Source: Bacteroidota bacterium (GTDB lineage: Bacteria > Bacteroidota > Bacteroidia > NS11-12g > UBA9320). Taken from it: a DNA stretch of 64,000 bases. The first letter of the stretch is position 1. The number at the start of each line of letters is the position of its first letter. This document shows positions 27,682 to 36,845 of the stretch, piece after piece. The DNA lies in assembly GCA_016124755.1 (NCBI GenBank), contig WGNA01000004.1, forward strand, positions 100,826 through 164,825, read 5' to 3'. The notes under the pieces were generated by a model. That model saw only the letters and a program-made list of their open reading frames with translations, did not search any database and was not told the DNA's origin. Made by a program: the position numbers and the translations under genes.

Positions 27682-28143
27682 TCAGAGATTAATGTCAAGC
27701 GTACCGTTAATCCACTGACCGTCCATGCTTGCCCCGTATTGAAGATAGAATTCGATAGCAGGAGTATTCCAATCCAGAACCTGCCACGTCATACGAACAC
27801 AATTTTCTTTTTTAGCATGATGGAGAGTTGTTTCAAAAAGAGTTTTTCCGATTCCGTTTCCCCGGGCAGATTCGGTTACAATCAAATCTTCGAGGTACAA
27901 AACCTTTCCTTTCCAGGTGCTGTAACGATAATAGAAAAGCGACAAACCCACGACTTCATTATTTATTTCTGCCACGTAAAATTCGAAAATCGGTTTGTCC
28001 CCGAATCCGTCTTTTAGCATAGATTCTTCTGTGGTGATTACCGCATCCGGTTCTCGTTCAAAAACGGCGAGTTCTTTAATTAACCGGAGTGCGTCGGGAA
28101 TATCTTTTTTTACGCCTTTTCGAATACTGAAATCCTTTTTCAT
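27682..28143 (-). CDS. GNAT-family N-acetyltransferase
   Basis: 153 residues, full GNAT length. The acetyl-CoA-binding motif A is LYLEDLIVTESARGNGIGKTL, shown here as ARGNGIG (R/QxxGxG/A type), followed by WQVLDWNTPAIEFYLQYGA, the motif B region. It resembles diamine acetyltransferase-like enzymes (SSAT type), which also carry an EDLxV segment. The substrate is not certain. It is 2 bp from rnhA on the same strand. Confidence 0.87.
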   Translation of the reverse strand: MKKDFSIRKGVKKDIPDALRLIKELAVFEREPDAVITTEESMLKDGFGDKPIFEFYVAEINNEVVGLSLFYYRYSTWKGKVLYLEDLIVTESARGNGIGKTLFETTLHHAKKENCVRMTWQVLDWNTPAIEFYLQYGASMDGQWINGTLDINL

Positions 28144-28145
28144 GT

Positions 28146-28625
28146 TCAGAGCAAAGTTGTGGTGTTCGCAGGATTTTCGTAACCGGTATCAATTTTTAGA
28201 TTCGAAGAAGCGGCCGCGGCTGTTGCTAATTGGTCGCATCGCTCGTTTTCCGGAATCCCTGCATGGCCTTTCACCCATTGAAGTTTAACCTTGTGTTTCG
28301 GATAAATACTTAGAAACCGTCGCCACAAATCCGGATTGGCTTTTTTATCGAAATTCTTTTTTTGCCATCCGAAAACCCAGCCTTTTTCAACAGCATCCAC
28401 TACATATTTTGAATCGGAGTGAATTATAATTTCGGTTTGCGGAATTAGTAATGCTTCGAGTGCAACTATTACGGCCATAAGTTCCATCCGGTTGTTGGTT
28501 GTTAGACGAAAACCTTCACTGATTTCCTTTCTCCGATCTCCGGATTTCAGCACAACGCCGTATCCACCCGGACCGGGATTTCCGGTGGAAGCGCCATCGG
28601 TGTACGCAATAACGGTTTTAGCCAT
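28146..28625 (-). CDS. rnhA: Ribonuclease HI
   Basis: 159 residues. All four active-site acids of the RNase H fold can be assigned: Asp in YTDGASTGNPGPGGYG, Glu in NRMELMAVIVALEAL, Asp in IHSDSKYVVDAV, and Asp in ENERCDQLA following KGHAGIPE. It cuts RNA in RNA-DNA hybrids, for example in R-loops and Okazaki primers. A perfect TAGATTTG box lies 5 nt upstream of the ATG, with TTG 15 bp before it. Confidence 0.95.
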   Translation of the reverse strand: MAKTVIAYTDGASTGNPGPGGYGVVLKSGDRRKEISEGFRLTTNNRMELMAVIVALEALLIPQTEIIIHSDSKYVVDAVEKGWVFGWQKKNFDKKANPDLWRRFLSIYPKHKVKLQWVKGHAGIPENERCDQLATAAAASSNLKIDTGYENPANTTTLL

Positions 28626-28630
28626 CGATG

Positions 28631-28638
28631 CAAATCTA
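28631..28638 (-). promoter_or_regulatory. -7 box of rnhA
   Basis: On the minus strand TAGATTTG (perfect TAnnTTTG), five bases from the ATG, with an upstream TTG at N15. Confidence 0.45.
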
Positions 28639-28656
28639 TGGCTCCCGGAGATTCAA

Positions 28657-29301
28657 TTAAGGCTTACTTATCAGCAGATTGTGTGTAAAAGCAAAATGGG
28701 TAACATCGGATGGTGAGTGGAGTTGCAATTTAAAGTTGATGTTTTTCCGGTGAGTTTGAACGGTTAACGGACTAATGAACAATTCGTCTGCGATTTGTTT
28801 TGTGGTTAATCCTAACGCAACCAGCCGAATGATATCCGTTTCTCTTTCCGACAAAACCACTTCCGAATCATCTACGGTAAAACTTCTTTTATAACCGGCT
28901 TTTATAATAGATGTCACATATTCATCGAAGTATTTTTCACCCCGGGCAGCGGTTCGGATTGCTTCGAGTAAAATGCTTTTACCACAACTTTTTAAAACGT
29001 ATCCCGAAACGCCAAGATCGACCATACTGTGGATGTACCGGAGATTATTGAGCATGGTGAGAACGATTATAGAAATTCCGGGTTTAGAAGATCTTAGAAA
29101 TTTTGCGGTTTCGAGACCGTCCATGAGCGGCATGTTGATATCGAGAAGCAAAACATCACATGGTTTCATTTCTAAAACCGTTAGTACTTCCCGCCCATTC
29201 GCTGCGGTGCCAATAATATTTATGTCTTCCTGATGCTGAAGAATACTGATGTATCCATCCAGCATTATTTCGTGATCATCAGCCAGCAAAATGTTTATCA
29301 T
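28657..29301 (-). CDS. NarL/LuxR-type response regulator
   Basis: 214 residues. Receiver domain (1-120) with phosphoacceptor Asp54 in DVLLLDINMPLMDG; LuxR-type helix-turn-helix at about 145-205 (LSERETDIIRLVALGLTTKQIADELFISPLTVQTHRKNI). It is 6 bp downstream of the histidine kinase gene and is its obvious partner. NarL-type regulators often bind 7-2-7 inverted repeats, and two such sites lie upstream of this operon at 32113-32161. Confidence 0.92.
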   Translation of the reverse strand: MINILLADDHEIMLDGYISILQHQEDINIIGTAANGREVLTVLEMKPCDVLLLDINMPLMDGLETAKFLRSSKPGISIIVLTMLNNLRYIHSMVDLGVSGYVLKSCGKSILLEAIRTAARGEKYFDEYVTSIIKAGYKRSFTVDDSEVVLSERETDIIRLVALGLTTKQIADELFISPLTVQTHRKNINFKLQLHSPSDVTHFAFTHNLLISKP

Positions 29302-29307
29302 CGTTTA

Positions 29308-31140
29308 TCAGATAAGTGGAACGCTAACCGTAACCTGAGTGCCTTTTCCCGGTACAGAATGGATGTCGAGGATTCCGTTCAGTTTCGAGGTTCTCTGTTT
29401 CAGATTCTGGAAACCCAGACCTTCCGAAACCGATTCCCGGTTAAAGCCTTTTCCGTCATCTTCAAAAGTAATGTTGAATTCATCTTCTAATTGATTGAGT
29501 CCGATTTCGATGGTTTGAGCGGATGCATGTTTGAGCACATTGCTGATTAATTCCTGAATGATCCGGTAAATTTCAATTTCCAATTCAGCCGGCAACCGCT
29601 CATTCATTCCCGAATGAAAGACCTTAATTTTAATGGATCCGGACTGTTCCAGATCGGCTTTTAGATCGAGCACGGCCGAAAGCAAACCGAATTTCATTAA
29701 GGTACCGGAGACCATGTTGTGGGCGATTTTACGTACTTCATCCGTGGCTTCGTCTAACAGGGCTTTCGCTCGTTCGTACTGACTTTTATTTTCCTGTTTA
29801 ATGATGTCGATTTGCTCTTCCACGGTATTGAAATGAAGTTTCACCGCGCCCAGAATACTTCCCAACCGGTCGTGTAAATCCGCTGCAATTCGCTTCCGTT
29901 CCTGTTCCTGACCTTCGAGCATGGCGTCGATTCTTTTCATTTCCTGCGATTGCAAAAGATTGTCGATTTTCTGATTGGAAAGTTCGCTTTGCTGTTCGGC
30001 AATTCTTCGTTTCTGACGACTGTTCCGGATCAGAAAAAAGGATGTGAGAGCAATTACGAATGCACAGATTATCGTGAGAGTGAGGTTGCGTTTGGCGACA
30101 TAGGTTAAGCGCATTGCCTGATTTGCTTCCTTTTCTTTTTGTAACGAATGAAATTGCTCGGCACTCAACTGAAAACCTTTTCTCTTTTCAGAATTAAATA
30201 ACGAATCATTTAATTCTGTGAGAAGGTAATAATATTTTGAGGCTGAATCAACTTCCTTTAATTCCAGAAAATAATCGAGATAATATGTATACTGATCACG
30301 AAGCAGAAATGGAAAGTTTTTGCTTTTTAATAAATTCATCCCAACATCGTAATAAGTTTTCGCCGAATCATCTTCATAAATTTTAAAGAACATGAGTCCT
30401 TTTATCTGATTTGCTCCGATTCTGATTTCATCACAACTTGCACAAAGATTTGAAGCAGTGGAATCAAGCCAAAATTTCGCTGAGTCATATAATTCAAGAT
30501 TAATGTACGCACCGGCAATGTTTCTGGCAGCTCTGGAGACTTCATTTGAATCTGAAATAATTTTTCCCCTTAGGTAGCCCAGTTTAAAATATTTTATTGC
30601 TTCGGGCAGGTTGTTCAGATATCCCAGCAAATGACCGATGTTGATGTCGTTTTTCGCCAGATCTTCCGTTGCGTTATTTTTTAAATAAATTGCTCTTGCA
30701 GCCCGATAATAATCCATTGCCCGGTTATTATAATAACCAAAACTGTCGGAATTAAAACTTGCAAAATCGACGTAAACGGAGGCAACTCCGGAATAGGAAT
30801 TTGCCAATTTAACCGGATCATTAATAAGACTGCGAATTTGTATCGCAGTGTCGTAATACAATATAGATTGTTGCAAATCACCTTTTAGCTTAGCGGCAGC
30901 TCCCAACGTCATATACGCATCTCCAATACCTTGTAGATACGACAATTTTCTGGATTCAACAAGGGCAAAGTTGGCTTTTCGAATGGCAATGCCGACATCC
31001 TTTTCCAAGGCGACTCTTCCTTCTTCATTCAATTTATCGATTTTGGTTGTTTGAGGAAAAGAAAGAGTGCTGCAGAAAAGAAAAATTAGGGTTGTTATAA
31101 ACCTAATTAATAAAAGGTTATTTTTTCTTTGGTTTAGCAT
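29308..31140 (-). CDS. TPR-containing sensor histidine kinase (HisKA_3 type)
   Basis: 610 residues: signal peptide, an extracytoplasmic TPR-like helical region (about 40-330), one membrane helix (about 345-365), a coiled coil, then a HisKA_3 dimerisation domain with phospho-acceptor His423 in AADLHDRLGSILGAVK, and a HATPase domain with NVLKHASAQ (N box), EDDGKGF (G1) and GLGFQNLKQR (G2). It should phosphorylate the regulator encoded next to it. The 5' end overlaps the lipoprotein gene by 23 bp, so sensor and lipoprotein are probably made together. Confidence 0.9.
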   Translation of the reverse strand: MLNQRKNNLLLIRFITTLIFLFCSTLSFPQTTKIDKLNEEGRVALEKDVGIAIRKANFALVESRKLSYLQGIGDAYMTLGAAAKLKGDLQQSILYYDTAIQIRSLINDPVKLANSYSGVASVYVDFASFNSDSFGYYNNRAMDYYRAARAIYLKNNATEDLAKNDINIGHLLGYLNNLPEAIKYFKLGYLRGKIISDSNEVSRAARNIAGAYINLELYDSAKFWLDSTASNLCASCDEIRIGANQIKGLMFFKIYEDDSAKTYYDVGMNLLKSKNFPFLLRDQYTYYLDYFLELKEVDSASKYYYLLTELNDSLFNSEKRKGFQLSAEQFHSLQKEKEANQAMRLTYVAKRNLTLTIICAFVIALTSFFLIRNSRQKRRIAEQQSELSNQKIDNLLQSQEMKRIDAMLEGQEQERKRIAADLHDRLGSILGAVKLHFNTVEEQIDIIKQENKSQYERAKALLDEATDEVRKIAHNMVSGTLMKFGLLSAVLDLKADLEQSGSIKIKVFHSGMNERLPAELEIEIYRIIQELISNVLKHASAQTIEIGLNQLEDEFNITFEDDGKGFNRESVSEGLGFQNLKQRTSKLNGILDIHSVPGKGTQVTVSVPLI

Positions 31141-31993
31141 TTGAAAAACCGGATTGACCTCTTCGGGAAACTTTGTATTCGTTGTTAATTTTTTTCAATA
31201 CTGTAAGGGAAAATACCGGATAATTTGAAACGTCAAAAGGTATTAGAAAGGGTTGCATTTTTAATTCATGCAAATCTGCGTTTCCAGATTTATAGACTAT
31301 CAAATGAATCGTATTGGGAGTTTGGGACCAACTAAAACTATCAATTTGCTCCGAATTGTCTACCACTACCCAACACTGATAAGAATTGTCTAAGGTATCT
31401 TTTGTGAGAACATCTTCTTGCATAACTCCTCGATCGAGCCATGAACTCATGGGAAGTGGTTCGTAGGTTAATTTTCCCGGATGAATAGAAATATTTTTTG
31501 CGCTTTTAATTGGGGTCAAAAGGCTGTCTGGTAAAAAGCTAGGTTTAGCATTTGAATATTGAGCAGTTCCTTTTCTTTTTGTTTGCTGATCCTGTTGAAT
31601 GGTTAAAATAAAGTCTTTATCCAGTTCTTCGAGAAAAGTCCCAAGAGGAATTTCAATATAATTATCTTCATTAGGTGCATTGGGGAGTGAATCAATTGAA
31701 ATCGTTAATTTCTTAACAACCTGTTCTCCAACTACAGGCCAGTTGAAGTAATTGGTATATTCAATTGCATTAACCGATTGATATGATTTTAATAGCACCT
31801 TAACCCGGTATTCATACAAAACTTCCTGACCAATGGTATCAGTATGAAGTAGCAAAGTGTCGGGGTAATCTGCTCTTGGAATCTCATAAGTAAACTGTCC
31901 GGGATATACATGAGGTTCTTCATTTTGTTTGGTACATGAATAAATGCATAATAACGTGGTTAAGATGATACTCAGGATAATTTTTGATTTCAT
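31118..31993 (-). CDS. Lipoprotein with two tandem homologous domains
   Basis: 291 residues with lipobox IYSC (Cys20). Two halves look duplicated: PGQFTYEI at about 31 matches PGKLTYEP at about 173, and RKGTAQYSNAKP at about 139 matches RRGQSGFSNAKP near the C-terminus. Each half is mainly beta. The family is not recognised. It is the first gene of the operon with the histidine kinase and regulator, so it may be a sensory or output partner of that system; this is inference from position. Confidence 0.65.
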   Translation of the reverse strand: MKSKIILSIILTTLLCIYSCTKQNEEPHVYPGQFTYEIPRADYPDTLLLHTDTIGQEVLYEYRVKVLLKSYQSVNAIEYTNYFNWPVVGEQVVKKLTISIDSLPNAPNEDNYIEIPLGTFLEELDKDFILTIQQDQQTKRKGTAQYSNAKPSFLPDSLLTPIKSAKNISIHPGKLTYEPLPMSSWLDRGVMQEDVLTKDTLDNSYQCWVVVDNSEQIDSFSWSQTPNTIHLIVYKSGNADLHELKMQPFLIPFDVSNYPVFSLTVLKKINNEYKVSRRGQSGFSNAKPKKK

Positions 31994-32112
31994 TGCTCAG
32001 TTTTGAAATTTTGACTAAATGAAGTAAATAAACCGGTATGATAACTACCGATAATCAGGTATTTTTTTTGAACCTTCAAAGGCAAATAAAGAGATACAAA
32101 ACTCTTTTACAG

Positions 32113-32161
32113 TACCCGGAAGTGGGTATTTAGCTTCGATCAAATTACCCGATTCTGGGTA
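32113..32161. promoter_or_regulatory. Two 7-2-7 inverted repeats, probable NarL-type operator
   Basis: TACCCGGAAGTGGGTA (32113-32128) and TACCCGATTCTGGGTA (32146-32161) share the form TACCC-N6-GGGTA. They start 33 bp apart, about three helix turns, in the gap between the lipoprotein-kinase-regulator operon and a divergent small gene. The 16-bp size with half-sites TACCCRN equals the 7-2-7 layout bound by NarL-type regulators (NarL half-site TACYYMT). Confidence 0.55.
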
Positions 32162-32283
32162 TGGATGCCAATTCTTCATTAAACTCCTTTGTTCCGTTCG
32201 AAGAGCTCACTTCATTATCAAAGCGGCGGAACCGAAAAGCCATTTAAGAGTAGGAATTGAATTCTAATTATTTATTAAAAAAG

Positions 32284-32508
32284 ATGGATTTAAATCTTGA
32301 AAAACTTTCGAATTTGGAGGATGTTTCCTTGGATCAGGATGCATTGATTCATGGCGAAAGGGCTAAAAACATTTTTTGCGCAAGTTGGCCGACTGCAAAG
32401 AAAGTTTTGGAAGCCTTAGCCACGATTATCAAAAATCCGGGACTAAAGATTATTATCAAAGCAGTTATCGCATTGGGTGAAGGTTTTGCATCCAAATACT
32501 GCGGTTGA
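32284..32508 (+). CDS. Small peptide of unknown function, two Cys
   Basis: 74 residues from the ATG at 32284; a TTG nine codons upstream would give 83. The N-terminal third is acidic and Leu-rich (MDLNLEKLSNLEDVSLDQD), the rest is basic and hydrophobic (KNIFCASWPTAKKV, LKIIIKAVIALGEG), ending in SKYCG. Two Cys could form a disulphide or be modified. No classical signal peptide. The split into acidic leader-like and amphipathic core-like parts recalls bacteriocin or RiPP precursors, but no maturation enzyme is seen nearby. It is divergent from a two-component operon with shared operator-like sites. Confidence 0.5.
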   Translation: MDLNLEKLSNLEDVSLDQDALIHGERAKNIFCASWPTAKKVLEALATIIKNPGLKIIIKAVIALGEGFASKYCG

Positions 32509-32546
32509 TATCTTCTGATCAGCGAATATTAATCGCTGCCTGTTAC

Positions 32547-33752
32547 TCACAACTCATGACCCATCTTCATTTTCTTGGTTTCCAGATAACTGAGATTATG
32601 AGGATTGGGTTTTACTTTTAACGGAACATTGTCCACGATTTCGAGGCCGTAGCCAATAAGGCCGGAACGTTTTTTCGGATTGTTGCTCATCAACCGGATT
32701 TTGCGTACGCCCAGATCGCGGATGATCTGAGCTCCCACACCATAGTCGCGCTCGTCGCCTTTAAAACCAAGTTCTACATTCGCTTCCACGGTGTCGAGTC
32801 CCTGCTCCTGAAGTTTATATGCTTTTAATTTATTAAGCAATCCGATGCCACGACCTTCCTGATTCATGTACACAATCACACCTTTTCCTTCTTCCTGAAT
32901 CTGCTCCATCGCTTTGTGTAATTGCTCACCACAATCGCATCGGCACGAACCGAAAATATCTCCGGTTAAACAAGAGGAATGCACTCTCACCAAAATCGGT
33001 TCGTTTTCATCCCAGCTTCCTTTTGAAAGTGCAAGATGTTCCTGGCCGTTGCTGGTTTGTTTGTACGCGTGAAGTGTAAAATCTCCGAAAGCTGTCGGCA
33101 TGTGAATTTCAATTTCTTTGGAAATCAGACTTTCTTGTTCTAATCGGTATTTGATGAGATCGGCAATGGAAACCACCTTCATATCAAATTTTTCAGCAAC
33201 CTTGAAAAGATCCGGAAGTCGGGCCATAGTTCCGTCTTCGTTCATAATTTCCACAATACAACCTGCTGGTTCAAAGCCAGCAAGTTTTGCCAGATCGATG
33301 GCTGCTTCGGTATGTCCGGCCCTGCGCAACACTCCGGCGGTTTTGGCCTTTAACGGAAATATATGCCCGGGCTTGCCGAGTTCTTCGGGTTTGGTGTTCG
33401 GGTTTACAAGTGCCTGAATCGTTTTTGCACGGTCTGCCGCAGAAATTCCGGTTGAAGTTCCGTGGCCGATCAAATCAACAGAAATGGTGAAAGGTGTTTC
33501 GAACTGGGCCGTATTTTTTCCAACCATTAATTCCAGACCGAGTTCATCACATCGCTCTTCGGTGAGCGGCACACAGATCAATCCCCGACCTTCCTTCGCC
33601 ATAAAATTCACCAATTCCGGTGTTACGTTTCGGGCAGCGGTAAGAAAATCTCCTTCATTTTCCCGATCTTCATCATCCACCACAATCACCAGTTTGCCGT
33701 TTCGAATTTCTTCGATCGCTTCCGGAATGGTATTCAATCGCGTTATTTCCAT
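32547..33752 (-). CDS. ribBA: Bifunctional DHBP synthase / GTP cyclohydrolase II
   Basis: 401 residues. N-terminal 3,4-dihydroxy-2-butanone-4-phosphate synthase (1-205) with [11 protein letters not shown] and [14 protein letters not shown]-terminal GTP cyclohydrolase II (about 210-401) with zinc Cys residues in [20 protein letters not shown] and the GRGIGLLNK motif. It supplies both entry compounds of riboflavin synthesis. No FMN riboswitch is visible upstream; a TAATTTTG box lies 7 nt before the ATG. Confidence 0.96.
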   Translation of the reverse strand: MEITRLNTIPEAIEEIRNGKLVIVVDDEDRENEGDFLTAARNVTPELVNFMAKEGRGLICVPLTEERCDELGLELMVGKNTAQFETPFTISVDLIGHGTSTGISAADRAKTIQALVNPNTKPEELGKPGHIFPLKAKTAGVLRRAGHTEAAIDLAKLAGFEPAGCIVEIMNEDGTMARLPDLFKVAEKFDMKVVSIADLIKYRLEQESLISKEIEIHMPTAFGDFTLHAYKQTSNGQEHLALSKGSWDENEPILVRVHSSCLTGDIFGSCRCDCGEQLHKAMEQIQEEGKGVIVYMNQEGRGIGLLNKLKAYKLQEQGLDTVEANVELGFKGDERDYGVGAQIIRDLGVRKIRLMSNNPKKRSGLIGYGLEIVDNVPLKVKPNPHNLSYLETKKMKMGHEL

Positions 33753-33759
33753 TTGAGTG

Positions 33760-33767
33760 CAAAATTA
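33760..33767 (-). promoter_or_regulatory. -7 box of ribBA
   Basis: On the minus strand TAATTTTG (perfect TAnnTTTG), seven bases before the ATG at 33752. Confidence 0.45.
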
Positions 33768-33921
33768 ATCTTAGGCTGCTTTTAACATTGGGTTCCGCTT
33801 AATATAAAGATCAACCCTACTACAAAAAACACCAATGCCGCAAAGAAGGTTTCAGAACATTTATCCGAAATCTGTGCATTGATTTTCCCGACGTTAACTC
33901 TCTGACTTCAACCGGGCATTC

Positions 33922-33929
33922 TATTTTTG
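33922..33929 (+). promoter_or_regulatory. -7 box of the GT4 gene
   Basis: TATTTTTG, perfect TAnnTTTG, with CTG at N17 upstream. It ends 4 nt before the TTG start at 33934, which supports that unusual start. Confidence 0.45.
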
Positions 33930-33933
33930 TGGC

Positions 33934-35115
33934 TTGAAAGTACTTTTTCTCGCCAACAGAACTCCGTATCCTCCGCATCGGGGCGATAAGCTCAAGATCT
34001 TTAATCTGGCGAGAAGACTTTGTACCGAACATGAAATTTATCTGATTGCCTTTGCCGAAAACGATCAGGATTTTCAGTACGAAACCGAGCTGAAGAAAAT
34101 TTTCAAAGAAGTACATCTCGTTAAACTTCCGGTGTGGAAATCCTGGTTAAACAGCGCACTTAATTTCTTTCAAAAAACACCTTTTCAGATCGCTTATTTC
34201 CGGAGCCGGAAGATGCAAATGGTACTCAGCAGCTTTCTGGATTCACATGAAATTGATGTGATTCATACCCAGCATTTGCGCATGTCGCAATACACTTCCG
34301 GATTAAAAGGAATCCGACGAATTCTCGATTTGCCGGATGCGTATTCTCTTTACTGGCAACGTCGGAAGTCGGTTCAACGCCCTTTGTTAAACCGTATTTT
34401 CGACAACCTCGAATCGAAGCGTGTAATTCGGTACGAATCGGTTGTGAATCAATTCGACCTCAATCTGGTTTGTTCAGTTGAAGACCGCGATCATCTAAGG
34501 AAAATTCATCCCAAAGCGCGTATTGATTTATTGAGAAACGGAGTCGACCTCGAACTTTTTAATTTTAAAGGTCACGATTATTCCCGCGATCAAACACTGC
34601 TCTTTACAGGCAATATGGATTACGCTCCCAACGTCGATGCAGTTGTGTGGTTTGTGAAAGAACTTTTCCCGAAGATTCTGAATGCGAAACCGGAAACCCG
34701 ATTGGTGATTGCAGGACAAAGACCGGTTAAAGAGGTGCGGGATCTCGCATCAGAGAAAGTTGAAATCACCGGTTTTGTGGAAGATATTTCGGCCATGTAC
34801 GAGCAGGCAGATGTAGTGATAGCCCCACTCAGATTCGGAGCCGGAACACAAAACAAAGTTCTGGAAGCCTTAGCAATGGCGGTTCCAGTTGTTTGCACTA
34901 ATATCGGCTTTAAAGGACTGGAAGTGAAATTCGGGGAAGGTGTTGTTCTGGCAGAAACAGGGGAGGACTTTGTTAAGGAGGTGATTACCTTGTTGTCGGA
35001 TGAAGATTTGAGGAAATCGGTCGGACAAACAGGACTCAGATTAGCCCAAAGTCGCTTTAGCTGGGAAGGCATATCGCAACAACTTTCCACATATTTAAAA
35101 GGGGAAGAAGGCTGA
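33934..35115 (+). CDS. GT4-family glycosyltransferase
   Basis: 393 residues from a TTG start (TTG AAA GTA CTT) that gives the classic GT-B opening KVLFLANRTPYPPHRGDKLK. The C-terminal donor domain has LFTGNMDYAPNVDAVVWF and FGAGTQNKVLEALAMAVPVV, where the Glu binds the nucleotide sugar. The sequence resembles the TIGR03087-type transferases found in exopolysaccharide loci. Cytoplasmic or membrane-associated; acceptor unknown. The NhaC-type gene follows after 21 bp. Confidence 0.88.
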   Translation: MKVLFLANRTPYPPHRGDKLKIFNLARRLCTEHEIYLIAFAENDQDFQYETELKKIFKEVHLVKLPVWKSWLNSALNFFQKTPFQIAYFRSRKMQMVLSSFLDSHEIDVIHTQHLRMSQYTSGLKGIRRILDLPDAYSLYWQRRKSVQRPLLNRIFDNLESKRVIRYESVVNQFDLNLVCSVEDRDHLRKIHPKARIDLLRNGVDLELFNFKGHDYSRDQTLLFTGNMDYAPNVDAVVWFVKELFPKILNAKPETRLVIAGQRPVKEVRDLASEKVEITGFVEDISAMYEQADVVIAPLRFGAGTQNKVLEALAMAVPVVCTNIGFKGLEVKFGEGVVLAETGEDFVKEVITLLSDEDLRKSVGQTGLRLAQSRFSWEGISQQLSTYLKGEEG

Positions 35116-35136
35116 AGATTTTAGTATTTTTCGCCG

Positions 35137-36807
35137 GTGAGAAAATTCCTGACCGCTTCCGCCTTCCTTTTTAGTCCATTGTTGTTACTCGCAGCACCGG
35201 AATCTACAGTTGAAGTTTCGTTCGGCTGGTTGTCGGTTATTCCCCCATTAATCACCATTGTTCTTGCACTGATTTTTCGGGAAGTAATTTTTAGTTTACT
35301 AATTGGTATTTTTTCCGGGATACTTATTCTCAACTGGACTTCCGGAGGAATTCAGGAAGCCCCCGGCGCCTTACTCGACATCCCGATTCTCATACGAACT
35401 GCTCTTGTGGATAAGGATCACATCTCGGTGATTTTGTTCACGCTGATGATTGGTGCGATGGTTTCGGTAATCAGTAAAAACGGTGGAATGATGGCTTTGG
35501 TAAGACACATTGCAGCCCGCGCAAACTCTGCGCGATCCGCACAATTAGCAACCTGGCTTTTGGGAATCGCGATCTTTTTTGATGATTATGCGAACACATT
35601 AATTGTCGGCAAAACGATGCGCCCGTTGATGGATCGCATGAAGATAAGCCGGGAAAAGTTGTCGTATATCGTTGATTCTACGGCGGCTCCGGTGGCGTCC
35701 GTTGCTTTTATTACTACCTGGATCGGCGCGGAAATCGGTTATATCAACGACGGGCTGGATGCCATTACCAATGGAAGAGAAATTATTGGAAATGCTTACA
35801 CCGTTTTTCTGATGTCGCTTCAACATGCATTTTATCCGGTTTTAACTTTAGTGTTCATGTTCTTTCTGATTTGGAAGAACCGCGATTTTGGCCCGATGCT
35901 GTTGGCTGAAAGAAAAGCGCGGGAACAGGAGGTTTCAGATTTTGCTGCCGAAGTAGGAGATGTAGATGAGGTTCCAACTGGAAAAGAACACGCGCGAAAT
36001 GCACTTATACCCATCTTTACTCTTTTGTTGGTAGCTATCGGTGGAATTGCTTTTACCGGTTATCTTGAACATGGTTGGAAACCCACATTATCGGTTTTAA
36101 AAAATATATCGGCAATCGTCGGAAACGCCGATGCCTATGTAGCGTTAATATGGGCTTCTTTCTGCGGATGTCTTGTTGCCGTATTAATGACTGTTGGCGG
36201 GAAAATTTTTGATATTCCGAAAACGGTTGAATATGCTTTAGACGGAATAAAACTGATGTTACCGGCTATTGCCATCTTAACATTGGCCTGGACACTTTCT
36301 TCCATCACGGGCGAACTTAAAACAGGTAAATATCTGGCTCAATTGGTCGATGGATCCATTTCACCGTATGTGTTGCCATCGTTGGTTTTTATCTTGTCCG
36401 GACTGATTGCATTTTCTACCGGAACGAGTTGGGGAACAATGTCGATTTTATACCCGATTGTGTTAACGACCAGTTGGGGATTGTGTATGAAATCAGGGTT
36501 GGATCACGATTCAGCGATCTTTATTTTCACCAATGTGGTATCGGCAGTTCTGGCAGGCGCGGTTCTGGGTGATCACTGTTCACCGATATCCGACACCACC
36601 ATTCTCAGCAGTCTGGCTTCAGATTGCGATCACATTTCGCATGTTCGCACACAGTTGCCGTACGCATTAACGGTTGGTGGAGTTTCTGTGATGCTTGGTA
36701 CACTTCCGGCCGGATTCGGTGTGCCATGGTTTATCACTTTCCCCATGTCGATGATCGCTTTATATTTGATTGTTTCATATTTGGGTAAAATGGTCTCAAA
36801 GGCCTGA
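35137..36807 (+). CDS. NhaC-family Na+/H+ antiporter
   Basis: 556 residues from a GTG start, with a short leader-like hydrophobic N-terminus and about 12 membrane helices. FFDDYANTLIVGKTMRPL, VDSTAAPVASVAFITTWIG and AFSTGTSWGTMSILYPIV near the C-terminus are hallmarks of the NhaC/ion-transporter superfamily; GDHCSPISDTTILSS is the last conserved loop. It probably exchanges Na+ for H+ at the inner membrane; a role in amino-acid antiport cannot be excluded in this superfamily. Confidence 0.85.
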   Translation: MRKFLTASAFLFSPLLLLAAPESTVEVSFGWLSVIPPLITIVLALIFREVIFSLLIGIFSGILILNWTSGGIQEAPGALLDIPILIRTALVDKDHISVILFTLMIGAMVSVISKNGGMMALVRHIAARANSARSAQLATWLLGIAIFFDDYANTLIVGKTMRPLMDRMKISREKLSYIVDSTAAPVASVAFITTWIGAEIGYINDGLDAITNGREIIGNAYTVFLMSLQHAFYPVLTLVFMFFLIWKNRDFGPMLLAERKAREQEVSDFAAEVGDVDEVPTGKEHARNALIPIFTLLLVAIGGIAFTGYLEHGWKPTLSVLKNISAIVGNADAYVALIWASFCGCLVAVLMTVGGKIFDIPKTVEYALDGIKLMLPAIAILTLAWTLSSITGELKTGKYLAQLVDGSISPYVLPSLVFILSGLIAFSTGTSWGTMSILYPIVLTTSWGLCMKSGLDHDSAIFIFTNVVSAVLAGAVLGDHCSPISDTTILSSLASDCDHISHVRTQLPYALTVGGVSVMLGTLPAGFGVPWFITFPMSMIALYLIVSYLGKMVSKA

Positions 36808-36826
36808 GTTACTGGTAATATGCGGA

Positions 36827-36834
36827 TAATTTTG
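36827..36834 (+). promoter_or_regulatory. -7 box of the 36846 gene
   Basis: TAATTTTG, perfect TAnnTTTG, 11 nt before the TTG at 36846 and 20 nt before the in-frame GTG at 36855. Confidence 0.4.
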
Positions 36835-36845
36835 CTTGTTGTTGA

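Noticed and set aside
32257-32283. TTG start giving an 83-residue form of the small peptide
   Set aside because: The ATG nine codons later gives a cleaner acidic N-terminus and no upstream signal favours the TTG.
33753-33933. FMN riboswitch ahead of ribBA
   Set aside because: None of the conserved RFN-element segments are visible and the -7 box lies 7 nt from the ATG, leaving no leader.
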